Numbered from the stretch's first letter, positions 17,571 through 25,749 are shown. The stretch is DNA of 38,277 bases from Planctomycetaceae bacterium (GCA_002724245.1 PBOG01000258.1:1-38277), one strand, 5' to 3'. The notes: generated by a model from the letters alone, not told the origin. Made by a program: numbers and translations.

Positions 17571-18070
17571 GGGAGACACCTTAGAGGAATGGCAGTAGCA
17601 GTTGGTATGGCCCGAATGTTCTTGCTGAGACTCGTCGCAATAGGATCTGTCGCGGGAGAAGTTGACAGCAACCCGCCGGGCCGGCGGGCAACGTCGCTTT
17701 GCGCCGCCGCGTGCACGGAATCCAGATACCAGTACGCAGAGAGTTGACCTGTGTACACCCAGATCCGAGTTTTCCTATCTTAATGGGCCGATAGGCGGAT
17801 GTCATCGTCAAGAGTGACATATTCCCCAGATCTGTGGGAACGAGAGGGTTGCTGCGCGGGTCGCGCCGGCTGGAGGGGTACTTGGAGACGATGTCACAGG
17901 TCGGTTGGGGTGCAAGATGAAATGTGGGCTGGCATTTGGGTTGGTCGCGGAGCGATTGGGCTGGTGTTTTTGTCCGTGGGCAGGTCTTTCTGGGCCGAAA
18001 TGCAGTCGGGACCTGCACGCAGCCGGTCCCGATTCTCGACCGCTGGTTCGCCTGGCGGCAGCTGCGGGTG
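17571..18070. other. 500-bp intergenic region upstream of the exporter operon
   Basis: No supported gene. Open frames on both strands here lack recognisable motifs and overlap one another. A perfect GC-rich palindrome, CCCGCCGG-G-CCGGCGGG, spans 17672-17688; it would fold into a hairpin but has no T-run, so it is not a standard terminator. The region should contain the promoter of the minus-strand exporter operon, but I found no clear -35/-10 pair. Confidence 0.5.
17672..17688. repeat. Perfect GC-rich palindrome
   Basis: Two 8-bp arms around a single central G lie about 100 bp upstream of the adaptor gene. It could be an operator or a hairpin in the leader of the exporter transcript. No T-tract follows on either strand. 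Confidence 0.6.
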
Positions 18071-19528
18071 TTATTTGACGGCAGTTGGCCGGGTTGCGCG
18101 GACATTGGCCTGAGTTCTCGGATCGTCCGCGACGCGTGCTGAAATCCGCACGGAGTCGGCGAATGATCGGTCTGTGTCAGCGAGCAGTGCCGCGTGTTTT
18201 TGCTCATGGGTAATCACCAGTGAGACCTGTCCGCCCTGCCGATCTGCCAGGTACCAGTAAGTCCACAGCAGTTTGACATCTTCGGCGGCTCCCGCGGCGC
18301 GGATGCGGAGTATGCGATAACCGCGTCCATCTTGGCGTTGCTCAGAGTCGACGATCCGGGTGAATTTGTCCCCCAACGATGTGCGGACCTTCTTCTCTAA
18401 TTGTGTGGGGGTCCAGACCGGTTTGTTCCCGCGATCGGCGAGCCGAGAAACATTTGCCTGTGCCACCAGCTGGCCGCGTTGGACACAACGCAGGATGCTG
18501 ACTTCCGGTGTATCTGCCAGTACGCGCCAGCGGCGATCGTGGAGGAGTTGAAACCCGCCCTGGGAGGCCTGGAAGGAAAGCAACAGCAGATCGTCTTGCG
18601 GTGTATGGAATTCGCTGCTGGGAGTCTCTGTGACTACCTTCGCGGCCGGAGATGAGTCGGCCAATGGGTTGGCGATTGCGTGCACCTGGGCTTCAATTTT
18701 AAAGCCCGGTTGTGCGTGCCCCATCTGTCGATCTTCCCAGATCCGCAGTTTGAGCTCTGCGACTTGCTGAAGCTTCAGGTCGACTTGGAAACTGCCGTCG
18801 ATGCGGATCTGGCTGGCGGCACCGCCAGCTGCCCCTTCGACAGTGCCCGCGATGGCCACGCTGAGACTTTGTCCAGCCACGGCTTGTAACTTGCACCGCA
18901 CGGCCCATTTGCTGATCGCTTCCAGACGCAGTAAGGCCTTAACCGCGGCACGGTCGAGAAACCAGGCATCCCCGACTTTGACGGGCTTTGTGGGTAACAG
19001 CCTCCACCACTGGGCAGAGTTTCCCGGGATGTCAATCAGGTCCAGTTCGTCTCGCGTCAATGGTCCCTGGGCCGCAAAAAGCTCATCCCCGCGGTCCCCG
19101 CCGCCGCAGATGATGTGGCGATGGTCGGCCGCCAGACGCGACTGGGTTAATTGTTGGGCAATTTCGATCTCGGCCTCGGCACGCTCATAGTGGCGAATCG
19201 CGGTCAGCCGATTCGTTGTGGCAGGGCGCAGCTGCTCCACATACTTCAAGCGGCCGTCGACGCGCAGCGGGAGTTCCTGCTGTGTCTCAGCCAGGTCAGC
19301 ACGCAGCTGGCCATTGACGGAGATCTGGACGGCGACGGTCTGTAGTGCGGGGCGGGGTTTGCGCACGATGTTGTGTTGCGCCGCCGCTTCGCCGCCGGCG
19401 AGTGGTTGTGCCTGGGACAGGTACCAGCTACTACTTCCGAGCGCGAGATAACGCAAGAACTGTCGTCGCTGGAGGTGCTGCTGGTCAGTGATCTGTTTGC
19501 CTCTGGTTCCCGGTTGCGGCACAGCCAT
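18071..19528 (-). CDS. Exported protein of unknown function with Tat-like leader
   Basis: I do not recognise the family. From the ATG at 19528, with GGAGAG 6 bases upstream, the product has about 485 residues. The start carries RRQFLRYLALGSSSWYLSQA (about 22-41), a probable twin-arginine leader, then an Ala-rich linker. The mature part looks like alternating beta strands with few cysteines. It includes a segment rich in Ala and Gly (GTVEGAAGGAASQIRIDGSF) and, near the C-terminus, YWYLADRQGGQVSLVITHEQ. There is no obvious enzyme motif or membrane helix after the leader. An upstream in-frame start at 19615 would add 29 residues in front of the leader and is less likely. It is transcribed away from the sigma gene and is 500 bp from the exporter operon. 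Confidence 0.75.
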   Translation of the reverse strand: MAVPQPGTRGKQITDQQHLQRRQFLRYLALGSSSWYLSQAQPLAGGEAAAQHNIVRKPRPALQTVAVQISVNGQLRADLAETQQELPLRVDGRLKYVEQLRPATTNRLTAIRHYERAEAEIEIAQQLTQSRLAADHRHIICGGGDRGDELFAAQGPLTRDELDLIDIPGNSAQWWRLLPTKPVKVGDAWFLDRAAVKALLRLEAISKWAVRCKLQAVAGQSLSVAIAGTVEGAAGGAASQIRIDGSFQVDLKLQQVAELKLRIWEDRQMGHAQPGFKIEAQVHAIANPLADSSPAAKVVTETPSSEFHTPQDDLLLLSFQASQGGFQLLHDRRWRVLADTPEVSILRCVQRGQLVAQANVSRLADRGNKPVWTPTQLEKKVRTSLGDKFTRIVDSEQRQDGRGYRILRIRAAGAAEDVKLLWTYWYLADRQGGQVSLVITHEQKHAALLADTDRSFADSVRISARVADDPRTQANVRATRPTAVK

Positions 19529-19892
19529 AGGGGTCTCTCCGCGGCTTGCTTCGTCCCTCATGCACACGTAGTCGGTAGATCGACGGGGCGGCGGCCTAAG
19601 ATTGATCGAATTCACGGAGAAATCGGGCAGATTCCGCGAGTTTGCCTGTCGGTACTATCGGCCGCATGACAGCAGCGCTGGCAAGTGGCCCACATCGTTA
19701 CCATCAGCTGTGTAGTGAAAAATATGACAAAATGGACCGGTTCCCTTATTATGAGGGGTGTGTATTGGGAACCTTCTGTTCGACCCCTTCGTATCAGCAT
19801 GAGGTGGGCAGGTGGGCTCGATACGCCGGCGGCTAACATCCGACTTGCGTTGAGACAGAGGGGCCTCGACGTGCGGGGAAGGCAGAGGAGCG
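19529..19892. other. Divergent intergenic region at the strand switch
   Basis: These 364 bp separate the minus-strand exported-protein gene from the plus-strand sigma factor gene and mark the point where gene direction changes. The right part holds a predicted sigma-70 promoter for the sigma gene, annotated separately. No small gene is supported. Confidence 0.6.
19724..19752 (+). promoter_or_regulatory. Predicted promoter of the multi-HTH sigma gene
   Basis: ATGACA (19724-19729, 5 of 6 to TTGACA) and TATTAT (19747-19752, 5 of 6 to TATAAT) are separated by exactly 17 bp, in a local AT-rich pocket. Transcription would start near 19759, leaving a leader of about 134 bases before the ATG at 19893. 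This assumes the planctomycete housekeeping sigma uses the common consensus. Confidence 0.5.
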
Positions 19893-21557
19893 ATGAAACG
19901 ACAGTACCACAGCTGTGATCTTCAGCAGCTTTGTAATCAACAGGTGCGTTTTGCTCCACGAGAGCAGAAGATCCAGCAGATCGATCGGGCAGAACGCTTG
20001 CACAGCGAGCTCAAGCCTGAGCAGATGTATTCGTACGAGTACATCTGCTTTCGGATTACCGATTATCGTCCTGATTTCAATCCGCAACAGACGATTTCCG
20101 GAGTCCACGCTGGGCATGACCTACGCTTGTTTATTGAAGATGTTTCAGATGCGGCGAACCTGGCGGTCACCGATAGTGTTGAGCCGGTCCATACGGTAGA
20201 CGATTTGAGCCGCAAGTTTCATGTTGCGACCAAGACGATCTCGCGCTGGCGCCAACAGGGCCTTGTGGGTCGCCGTTTTCTGTTTGGCAAGCGAAAGCGT
20301 TTAGGGTTCTTATCCAGTAGCGTGGAACGTTTTATTGCCCAGCATCCGCAACGCGTGCAGCGCGGAGGCCAGTTCAGCCAGCTCAGCGATGAGGAACGTG
20401 GCGAGGTGCTGGTGCGAGCGCGGCGCCTGGCGGAGCAGGGAGCCAGCCCTTCGCAAGTTACACAGCAGGTTGCGAGCAGTGTGGGGCGTAGTGTGGAGAC
20501 TGTCCGCTACACGATTAAGCGCCATGATCAGGCGAATCCGCAACGGACGATTTTTCCCACGGAGTCCGGGCCGCTGTCGGATGAACGGAAGGGGCAGTTG
20601 TACGCGGCCTACCGTCAGGGTGAATCGGTTGAAGTGCTGGCTCGGCGCTATGGCCGGACGCGGGCCAGTATTTACCGCATTGTCAACGAACAGCGCGCGG
20701 CGCACTTGATGCAGTTATCGCTAAGTTACATTTACAATCCCGCGTTTGATGCCCGTGATGCATCGGAAGTCATTTTGCAACCATTGCCCAAACAGGAGTC
20801 CTCAGTCCAGCGATCGCGCATGCCCAGCGGTTTGCCGCATTATCTCGCATCGCTGTATGAGGTTCCGTTGCTGTCACGAGAGCAAGAGCAGCATTTGTTT
20901 CGCAAATACAACTATCTAAAGCACTGTGCTGATGCGTTGCGCAGCCAGCTCGACCTGGTGCGTCCGAAAGGGCGTTTGATGGACCGGATCGAAGAACTCT
21001 ATGAGCAGGCCGTTGCTACCAAAAAGCAAATTGTACAGGCGAATTTGCGGTTGGTCGTTTCGATTGCCAAACGGCATGTCGATTTTTCCGGTGAGTTTTT
21101 TGCGCTTGTCAGTGATGGCAATGTTTCGTTAATTCGGGCGGTTGAGAATTTTGACTACGGTCGCGGTAACAAATTCAGCACGTACGCAAGCTGGGCGATC
21201 ATGAAGAATTTTGCCCGGACTATTCCGGGAGAATTCAAGCATCGCGATCGCTTTCGAACCAGCTATGAGGACCTGTTTTTCAGTGAGCAAGATGATCGTG
21301 CCGATCCCTACTCACAGGAAGTCGCGCAGCAATTGCGTGCCCGGCAGGTTGGCACCATCTTGTCGTACCTTGACGAGCGGGAGCAGAAGATTATCATCAG
21401 CCGCTTCGGTCTGGATCGTACTTGCGAGCCCCAAACGCTTCATGAGGTAGGGGTTACATTGGGGGTGACGAAGGAGCGGATCCGCCAGATCGAAGCCAAG
21501 GCATTGGACAAATTGCGTGTGGCGGCGGAGAGCGAGAAGATCGAGCATCTCGAGTAG
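19893..21557 (+). CDS. Sigma-70 family factor with N-terminal helix-turn-helix array
   Basis: This 554-residue protein has a sigma core in its C-terminal half. Region 1.2/2 runs about 315-445, with NLRLVVSIAKRHV (384-396) and SDGNVSLIRAVENFDYGRGN then KFSTYASWAIMKNFAR (407-442). Region 4 is about 485-545, with DEREQKIIISRFGL and VTLGVTKERIRQIEAKALDK (521-540). Only about 40 residues separate regions 2 and 4, so region 3 seems missing or very short. The N-terminal half has three segments that look like helix-turn-helix units: VDDLSRKFHVATKTISRWRQ (102-121, MerR/AlpA-like), about 164-210, and about 229-268 (VEVLARRYGRTRASIYRIVN). Residues 1-95 match nothing I know. Purine-rich GAGGAG sits close to the ATG. 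It lies upstream of the tRNA/tuf/rpo block on the same strand. Confidence 0.88.
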   Translation: MKRQYHSCDLQQLCNQQVRFAPREQKIQQIDRAERLHSELKPEQMYSYEYICFRITDYRPDFNPQQTISGVHAGHDLRLFIEDVSDAANLAVTDSVEPVHTVDDLSRKFHVATKTISRWRQQGLVGRRFLFGKRKRLGFLSSSVERFIAQHPQRVQRGGQFSQLSDEERGEVLVRARRLAEQGASPSQVTQQVASSVGRSVETVRYTIKRHDQANPQRTIFPTESGPLSDERKGQLYAAYRQGESVEVLARRYGRTRASIYRIVNEQRAAHLMQLSLSYIYNPAFDARDASEVILQPLPKQESSVQRSRMPSGLPHYLASLYEVPLLSREQEQHLFRKYNYLKHCADALRSQLDLVRPKGRLMDRIEELYEQAVATKKQIVQANLRLVVSIAKRHVDFSGEFFALVSDGNVSLIRAVENFDYGRGNKFSTYASWAIMKNFARTIPGEFKHRDRFRTSYEDLFFSEQDDRADPYSQEVAQQLRARQVGTILSYLDEREQKIIISRFGLDRTCEPQTLHEVGVTLGVTKERIRQIEAKALDKLRVAAESEKIEHLE

Positions 21558-22011
21558 GAGGTGAGTTCGGTCGGATCGATGATCGTCTCCCGGAAGGAAC
21601 AGAGGCGCCTCGAGCCAGGGGATCGAATCTAAAGGGGATTTGGCAGGCAGTTAGCTCGTACAATTACAGCACCAACGACCCAGTTACCGGCCGTGATTCT
21701 TGTTGGCTCGCGACCAGGTTGGCGGTGGCGCGAAGTCGCCGGGCAGCGTCCGGCGCAGGGCGGGCGCCGGAGCAGAAGAATTCGGACGGATGGACAGCGA
21801 TGGCCTCTGGCTGGCTGTTCTCTGACGTGCTTGTTGCGGTCTGGCGCCAGGTTGCATCCCTTTTGTGGCCCGGACTTTGCGACAGCGCCGAAGGCCTCGG
21901 GGCTGGGCAATTATCGGTGGGCCCGCTGTTTTGCTCGCCTTGCAAGATGTGGAAACATCGGTATATTAACCGGTTTTCACCTCGCGGAATCTGGGCCAGC
22001 GTAGGTCAGTT
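21558..22011. other. Intergenic region between the sigma gene and the tRNA cluster
   Basis: No supported gene in these 454 bp. An 8-bp stem (TCCGGCGC / GCGCCGGA) with a 7-base loop lies at 21749-21771 without a T-run. The right end holds a predicted promoter for the tRNA cluster and a 17-bp copy of the tRNA-Thr 5' end, both listed separately. Confidence 0.6.
21940..21967 (+). promoter_or_regulatory. Predicted promoter of the tRNA-tuf cluster
   Basis: TTGCAA (21940-21945) and TATATT (21962-21967) with a 16-bp spacer lie 45 bp before the first tRNA. Transcription would start near 21974. The -10 matches 5 of 6 and the -35 matches 4 of 6 consensus bases. Confidence 0.5.
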
Positions 22012-22028
22012 GCCAGCGTAGCTCAGTT
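21995..22028 (+). repeat. Tandem duplication of the tRNA-Thr 5' end
   Basis: GCCAGCGTAGGTCAGTT (21995-22011) directly precedes GCCAGCGTAGCTCAGTT (22012-22028), the first 17 bases of tRNA-Thr(UGU); 16 of 17 bases match. The upstream copy could compete for pairing with the 3' acceptor strand of the precursor. Confidence 0.9.
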
Positions 22029-22084
22029 GGCAGAGCAGCTGATTTGTAATCAGCAGGTCGTGGGTTCGAATCCCTCCGCTGGCT
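22012..22084 (+). tRNA. tRNA-Thr (UGU anticodon)
   Basis: A full cloverleaf: acceptor GCCAGCG pairs with CGCTGGC (22077-22083), D arm GCTC/GAGC, anticodon stem GCTGA/TCAGC with loop TTTGTAA, T loop TTCGAAT. It reads ACA codons. The T stem GTGGG/CCCTC contains a U-U mismatch at pair 50-64. CCA is not encoded. First tRNA of the cluster, preceded by a copy of its own 5' end. Confidence 0.96.
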
Positions 22085-22177
22085 TAAGGGAGACGGGCAG
22101 TTTTTCACTTGTGCGTGGGCCTTTTTGTCCGGGGCGTGGTCGTTGGGTGTCAGTAGGTTAACGAGTTAAGAGGCCAA

Positions 22178-22259
22178 GGGGGGTTTCCCGAGCGGTCAAA
22201 GGGGTCAGACTGTAAATCTGATGGCATCGCCTTCGTAGGTTCGAATCCTACACCCCCCA
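22178..22259 (+). tRNA. tRNA-Tyr (GUA anticodon)
   Basis: Class II tRNA with a long variable arm. Acceptor GGGGGGT pairs with ACCCCCC, anticodon stem TCAGA/TCTGA with loop CTGTAAA, T stem GTAGG/CCTAC with loop TTCGAAT. It reads UAU and UAC. Discriminator A, no encoded CCA. Second in the cluster, as in E. coli. Confidence 0.96.
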
Positions 22260-22397
22260 CATGAGGGGATTTGGGTAGAGTTTGTGGTGGATTGTATTGG
22301 GAGGGACGTTGACGGTTGTTGAGCCGCGGTAGGCTGTTTTATTGTGGGTGGTTCAGGGGTCAGCCGTGCGAAGTCGAGGGAGGCGTTGGATGTAGTT

Positions 22398-22468
22398 GCG
22401 GGCGTAGCTCAATGGTAGAGCCACAGCCTTCCAAGCTGAAGACGAGGGTTCGATTCCCTTCGCCCGCT
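22398..22468 (+). tRNA. tRNA-Gly (UCC anticodon)
   Basis: Acceptor GCGGGCG pairs with CGCCCGC (22461-22467), and the anticodon loop CTTCCAA gives UCC for GGA and GGG codons. Discriminator U, no encoded CCA. The anticodon stem ACAGC/GCTGA has an A-A mismatch at 27-43, next to the junction. The other stems pair apart from one G-U wobble in the T stem. Confidence 0.95.
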
Positions 22469-22645
22469 TTGGGCACGATGTGCTCGGTCTGAGTCTGGAA
22501 GGATGTGGACGGGGCGGACGGTGTTGTTGGTAGAGAGTTGTGTTTGGTGGGTAGGCGCTTGTGTCCTGCGGTTGCGGCGATTCTGAAAGTTGCGGCACTG
22601 GACTGTGGCACTGGACATTGGTGCCGCTGTCAGGGTGGCTTCGCC

Positions 22646-22718
<73 letters not shown>

Positions 22719-22719
22719 C

Positions 22720-22748
22720 TTGGTAGTTTTGGTGTTTCGATTTATAAA
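22720..22748 (+). promoter_or_regulatory. Predicted promoter of tuf
   Basis: TTGGTA (22720-22725) and TATAAA (22743-22748) are 17 bp apart in the short AT-rich gap between tRNA-Thr(GGU) and tuf. Transcription would start near 22755, leaving a leader of about 67 bases. It could add tuf transcription to that coming from the tRNA promoter. Confidence 0.45.
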
Positions 22749-22821
22749 AACTGATGTAGCGACTCAATGTTCTTGCGAAGTTTCTTCCCAAATTACTGTT
22801 TCTATCAGGTGTAGAAAGCAA

Positions 22822-24018
22822 ATGGCCAAGGCGACATACGAGCGGAATAAACCGCACTGCAACGTGGGGACGATCGGGCATATCGACCACGGAAAGACGA
22901 CCCTGACGGCGGCGATTCTGGCAGTTCAAAATGCCAAGGGTCTGGCTGAAAGCAAGGGCTATGCTGATATCGCCAAGGGTGGCACGGTGCGTGACGATAC
23001 CAAGACCGTGACGATTGCCGTGGCGCATGTCGAGTACGAATCCGACTCGCGACATTACGCCCACATCGATTGCCCGGGGCACGCTGACTTTATCAAGAAT
23101 ATGATCACCGGTGCCGCCCAGATGGATGGTGCGATCCTGGTGGTGTCTGCGGCTGATGGCCCAATGCCTCAGACCAAGGAGCATGTGTTGTTGGCGCGGC
23201 AGGTCGATGTTCCGGCGATTGTCGTATTTCTGAATAAGTGCGACCTGGTGGACGATGAGGAGTTGCTTGAGTTGGTTGAGCTGGAAGTGCGTGAATTGCT
23301 CAGCAAGTACGACTTTGATGGTGACAATATTCCGGTGATTCAGGGTTGTGCCTTGCCGGCCTACGAAGATCCGGCCAACGAAGCCAATCAGGCATGTATT
23401 TCAGAATTAATGGATGCCATTGATAGCCATATTCCACAGCCGGCGCGCGAAGAGGACCGGCCCTTCCTGATGGCCATCGAAGATGTGTTCTCCATCGAAG
23501 GCCGTGGTACGGTAGCTACCGGGCGAATCGAGCGGGGTGTTGTCCATGTCAACGATGATGTGGAGATCGTCGGTTTTCACGAAGAGCCTCGCAAGACGGT
23601 GTGCACCGGCGTGGAGATGTTCCGCAAGCTGTTGGATGAGGGGCGAGCTGGCGATAATGTCGGTTGTCTGTTGCGTGGTGTGAAGCGTGATGAGATCGAA
23701 CGTGGCCAGGTGTTGGCCAAGCCGGGCTCGATTACGCCGCACACCAAGTTTGAAGCCGAGGTCTACTGTCTCTCGAAGGATGAGGGTGGGCGGCATACAC
23801 CGTTTTTCAGTGGTTATCGCCCGCAGTTCTATTTTCGTACAACTGACGTGACTGGCACTGCGGACCTGGTGGGTGCGGAGATGTGTATGCCGGGTGACAA
23901 TGTGAAAATGTCCGTTGCGTTGCACAAGCCGATTGCCCTGGATGACGGGGTTCGTTTTGCGATTCGCGAAGGTGGTCGCACGGTTGGTTCTGGCGTGGTG
24001 ACAAATGTGGTTGAGTGA
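22822..24018 (+). CDS. tuf: Translation elongation factor Tu
   Basis: This 398-residue GTPase delivers aminoacyl-tRNA to the ribosome. G1 is GHIDHGKT (19-26), G3 DCPGH (83-87), G4 NKCD (138-141). The C-terminal domains are typical ([33 protein letters not shown]). The odd part is switch I: where most bacteria have an acidic segment ending A-R-G-I-T-I, this protein has [16 protein letters not shown] (50-65). The Mg2+-coordinating threonine is kept as Thr64, but Arg-Gly becomes Lys-Thr. I recall the same feature in other planctomycete EF-Tu proteins. The ATG at 22822 is chosen because [17 protein letters not shown] aligns with all EF-Tu N-termini. It stands between tRNA-Thr and tRNA-Trp genes. 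Confidence 0.98.
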   Translation: MAKATYERNKPHCNVGTIGHIDHGKTTLTAAILAVQNAKGLAESKGYADIAKGGTVRDDTKTVTIAVAHVEYESDSRHYAHIDCPGHADFIKNMITGAAQMDGAILVVSAADGPMPQTKEHVLLARQVDVPAIVVFLNKCDLVDDEELLELVELEVRELLSKYDFDGDNIPVIQGCALPAYEDPANEANQACISELMDAIDSHIPQPAREEDRPFLMAIEDVFSIEGRGTVATGRIERGVVHVNDDVEIVGFHEEPRKTVCTGVEMFRKLLDEGRAGDNVGCLLRGVKRDEIERGQVLAKPGSITPHTKFEAEVYCLSKDEGGRHTPFFSGYRPQFYFRTTDVTGTADLVGAEMCMPGDNVKMSVALHKPIALDDGVRFAIREGGRTVGSGVVTNVVE

Positions 24019-24125
24019 GTTGGCGCCTGCTTTTGGTGAGTTGGGCGTTGCGGTGCGGAGTGGCGTCGTTGGTAGGAACGGGGGGGGTCGGGGGCCGCGG
24101 CGTGCGGCCTCAGGAGTCTGCCTGT

Positions 24126-24198
24126 AGGGGTGTAGCTCAATTGGCAGAGCACCGGTCTCCAAAACCGGGGGTTGCGAGTTCGAGTCCCGCCGCCCCTG
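24126..24198 (+). tRNA. tRNA-Trp (CCA anticodon)
   Basis: Acceptor AGGGGTG pairs with CGCCCCT (one G-U), and the anticodon stem CCGGT/ACCGG has loop CTCCAAA. It reads UGG. Discriminator G, no encoded CCA. The T stem GCGAG/CCCGC has an A-C mismatch at pair 52-62. It lies between tuf and secE. Confidence 0.95.
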
Positions 24199-24294
24199 CT
24201 CGACCGCCTCGGATCGCGGATCGGTCGGTTGGCAGTGGATTGGGGCGCGAGTGTCGTTTGGTGGTTGGGGCGGGCTTTGCGGAAGTGATTGAAT

Positions 24295-24834
24295 ATGGCT
24301 AAGGCAAACGCGTTGTCCCAGGGTAAAGCTGGCCGAGCAAGTGGCTCGTCAGCCGGTTCGCAGAAGAAAGCGTCCAATCGCAGCTTTGGCGATTTGTTCT
24401 GGCTGTTGCCCGGGTCAATCTACAAGCGCAATCAGGGTCGCGTGGCGCGACAGGTGACGTTCGCTGCCTTGGCGGTTACGGTGATGATGGCAGCCTGGTC
24501 GTTCTATGGGTTTCTGCGGGGTGGTATGGTTCCAGACTTTTGGTCCAATCTGGCCGGTGGCGCTCCGCTGGTAACGGTGTATGCACCGGCTGGTGTGTTC
24601 CTGTTGGGCGGATGTTGGATTAGTTTTCGGGTGGTCGCCGGTTGGCCGAGATTTTCGGATTTTTTGATTTCGGTTGAAGCGGAGATGGTCAAGGTGTCGT
24701 GGCCTTCGCGCGGCGAGTTGTACCGGGCCTCGCTGGTGGTCGTGGTGGTGATTTTTTTCATGGCGATATTGTTATTTGGTTTTGATCTGTTTTGGCGGTA
24801 TTTGTTTCAGTTCATCGGCGTGCTGAAAAATTAG
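24295..24834 (+). CDS. secE: Preprotein translocase subunit SecE
   Basis: This 179-residue inner-membrane protein stabilises SecY in the Sec channel. The conserved SecE core is the amphipathic EMVKVSWPSRGEL (130-142) followed by a membrane helix (about 145-168). Two further helices (about 52-74 and 91-113) precede it, so topology resembles the three-helix SecE of E. coli rather than the short single-helix form. The first 45 residues are polar and basic. GGAAG sits 9 bases before the ATG at 24295; a TTG six bases earlier is too close to it. The gene lies between tRNA-Trp and nusG, its usual partner. Confidence 0.93.
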   Translation: MAKANALSQGKAGRASGSSAGSQKKASNRSFGDLFWLLPGSIYKRNQGRVARQVTFAALAVTVMMAAWSFYGFLRGGMVPDFWSNLAGGAPLVTVYAPAGVFLLGGCWISFRVVAGWPRFSDFLISVEAEMVKVSWPSRGELYRASLVVVVVIFFMAILLFGFDLFWRYLFQFIGVLKN

Positions 24835-24892
24835 TAAGGAATGGGTTGGAAGCTGGGCTTCCGCATTGTTGCTCCACTTCGGGGGACAGGCC

Positions 24893-25702
24893 GTGAGCGA
24901 TGAAATTCAAGATGCCGACAAGCAAGGTGATGTCGTCGGGGTGTCCGACGCCGCCTCGTTGGATGAGTTGGTGGATTCGGCTGCGGAAGGCGATGTTGAC
25001 GCGGCCAACGCTGTGGACAGTGCTGTAGTGGACAGTGCTGTAGTGGACGAGGAGGTGGGTGGCGAGGAGGTTCTGCAGGAAGCGGCTTCAGCGGACGACG
25101 ATGTTGAGCCGCTGGAACTTGATTTGGAGGCAGAGCCTGAGGATGAAGACGAGAGTCGGAAGCAGTGGTACATTCTCAAAGTTCAGGTGAATCGGGAGGA
25201 TTCGATACGCCAGGCACTGCAGAGGCGCTATCTTCGCGATGGCCTCGAGGAGTACTTTGGTGATGTGGTTGTGCCAACCGAAGATGTGGCCGAGTTTACG
25301 AAATCGGGTAAGCGCCGGATCGTTAAGCGCAAGCTTTATCCGGGTTACATCATGGTTCACATGGCGATCAACGATGACACGTGGTTCGTGGTGCGCGAAA
25401 CACCTGGAATCGGTGACTTCACCGGTTCGGGTGGGCGGCCAACGCCGATGGATGCGGTTGATGTAGAGCGGATTCTGAAAGTTGGTAAACCGGAAGAAGA
25501 AGCAAGTGATGCAACAGTACGTGCGGCCATTCCTTTTGCTCCGAATGACCAGATTCGCGTGAAAGAGGGGAATTTCCAGAACTTCGAAGGAACCGTCGAA
25601 ACGATCGACGAAGCGAAGGGGCACGTGACCGTATTGTTTAGTATTTTCGGGCGCCCGACGCCCGTGGAGTTGCCGCATTGGCAAATTGAGAAGCTAGATT
25701 GA
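24893..25702 (+). CDS. nusG: Transcription termination/antitermination factor NusG with acidic extension
   Basis: From a GTG start the protein has 269 residues, against about 180 in E. coli. The extra 90 residues form an N-terminal extension very rich in Asp and Glu, including a DSAVV repeat encoded by a perfect 15-bp tandem duplication. The NGN domain begins at QWYILKVQVN (91-100) and includes KRKLYPGYIMVHM and FVVRETPGIGDFTG. A KOW domain follows (FAPNDQIRVKEGNFQNFEGT). NusG binds RNA polymerase and couples it to Rho or ribosomes. GTG 24893 is preferred over a TTG 27 bp earlier because GGGGGACAGG lies just upstream. It follows secE and precedes rplK, the normal order. Confidence 0.95.
   Translation: MSDEIQDADKQGDVVGVSDAASLDELVDSAAEGDVDAANAVDSAVVDSAVVDEEVGGEEVLQEAASADDDVEPLELDLEAEPEDEDESRKQWYILKVQVNREDSIRQALQRRYLRDGLEEYFGDVVVPTEDVAEFTKSGKRRIVKRKLYPGYIMVHMAINDDTWFVVRETPGIGDFTGSGGRPTPMDAVDVERILKVGKPEEEASDATVRAAIPFAPNDQIRVKEGNFQNFEGTVETIDEAKGHVTVLFSIFGRPTPVELPHWQIEKLD
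25016..25045 (+). repeat. 15-bp perfect tandem repeat inside nusG
   Basis: Two exact copies of GACAGTGCTGTAGTG at 25016-25030 and 25031-25045 encode DSAVV-DSAVV in the acidic extension of NusG. The unit is a multiple of three, so copy-number change would keep the frame. Confidence 0.9.
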
Positions 25703-25749
25703 GCATTGTGGGAATTACTTCCACCCCTTTGTAGTGAGTAGAGCATACG

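Noticed and set aside
17581-18207. Minus-strand open frame of 208 codons in the gap between the exported-protein gene and the exporter operon
   Set aside because: It overlaps the 3' end of the exported-protein gene, its composition is odd (many Arg, Pro, Ser, Thr), it shows no motif, and it competes with overlapping plus-strand frames.
21749-21771. Hairpin after the sigma gene as an intrinsic terminator
   Set aside because: The stem is good but no T-run follows on either strand, and it is almost 200 bp after the stop codon.
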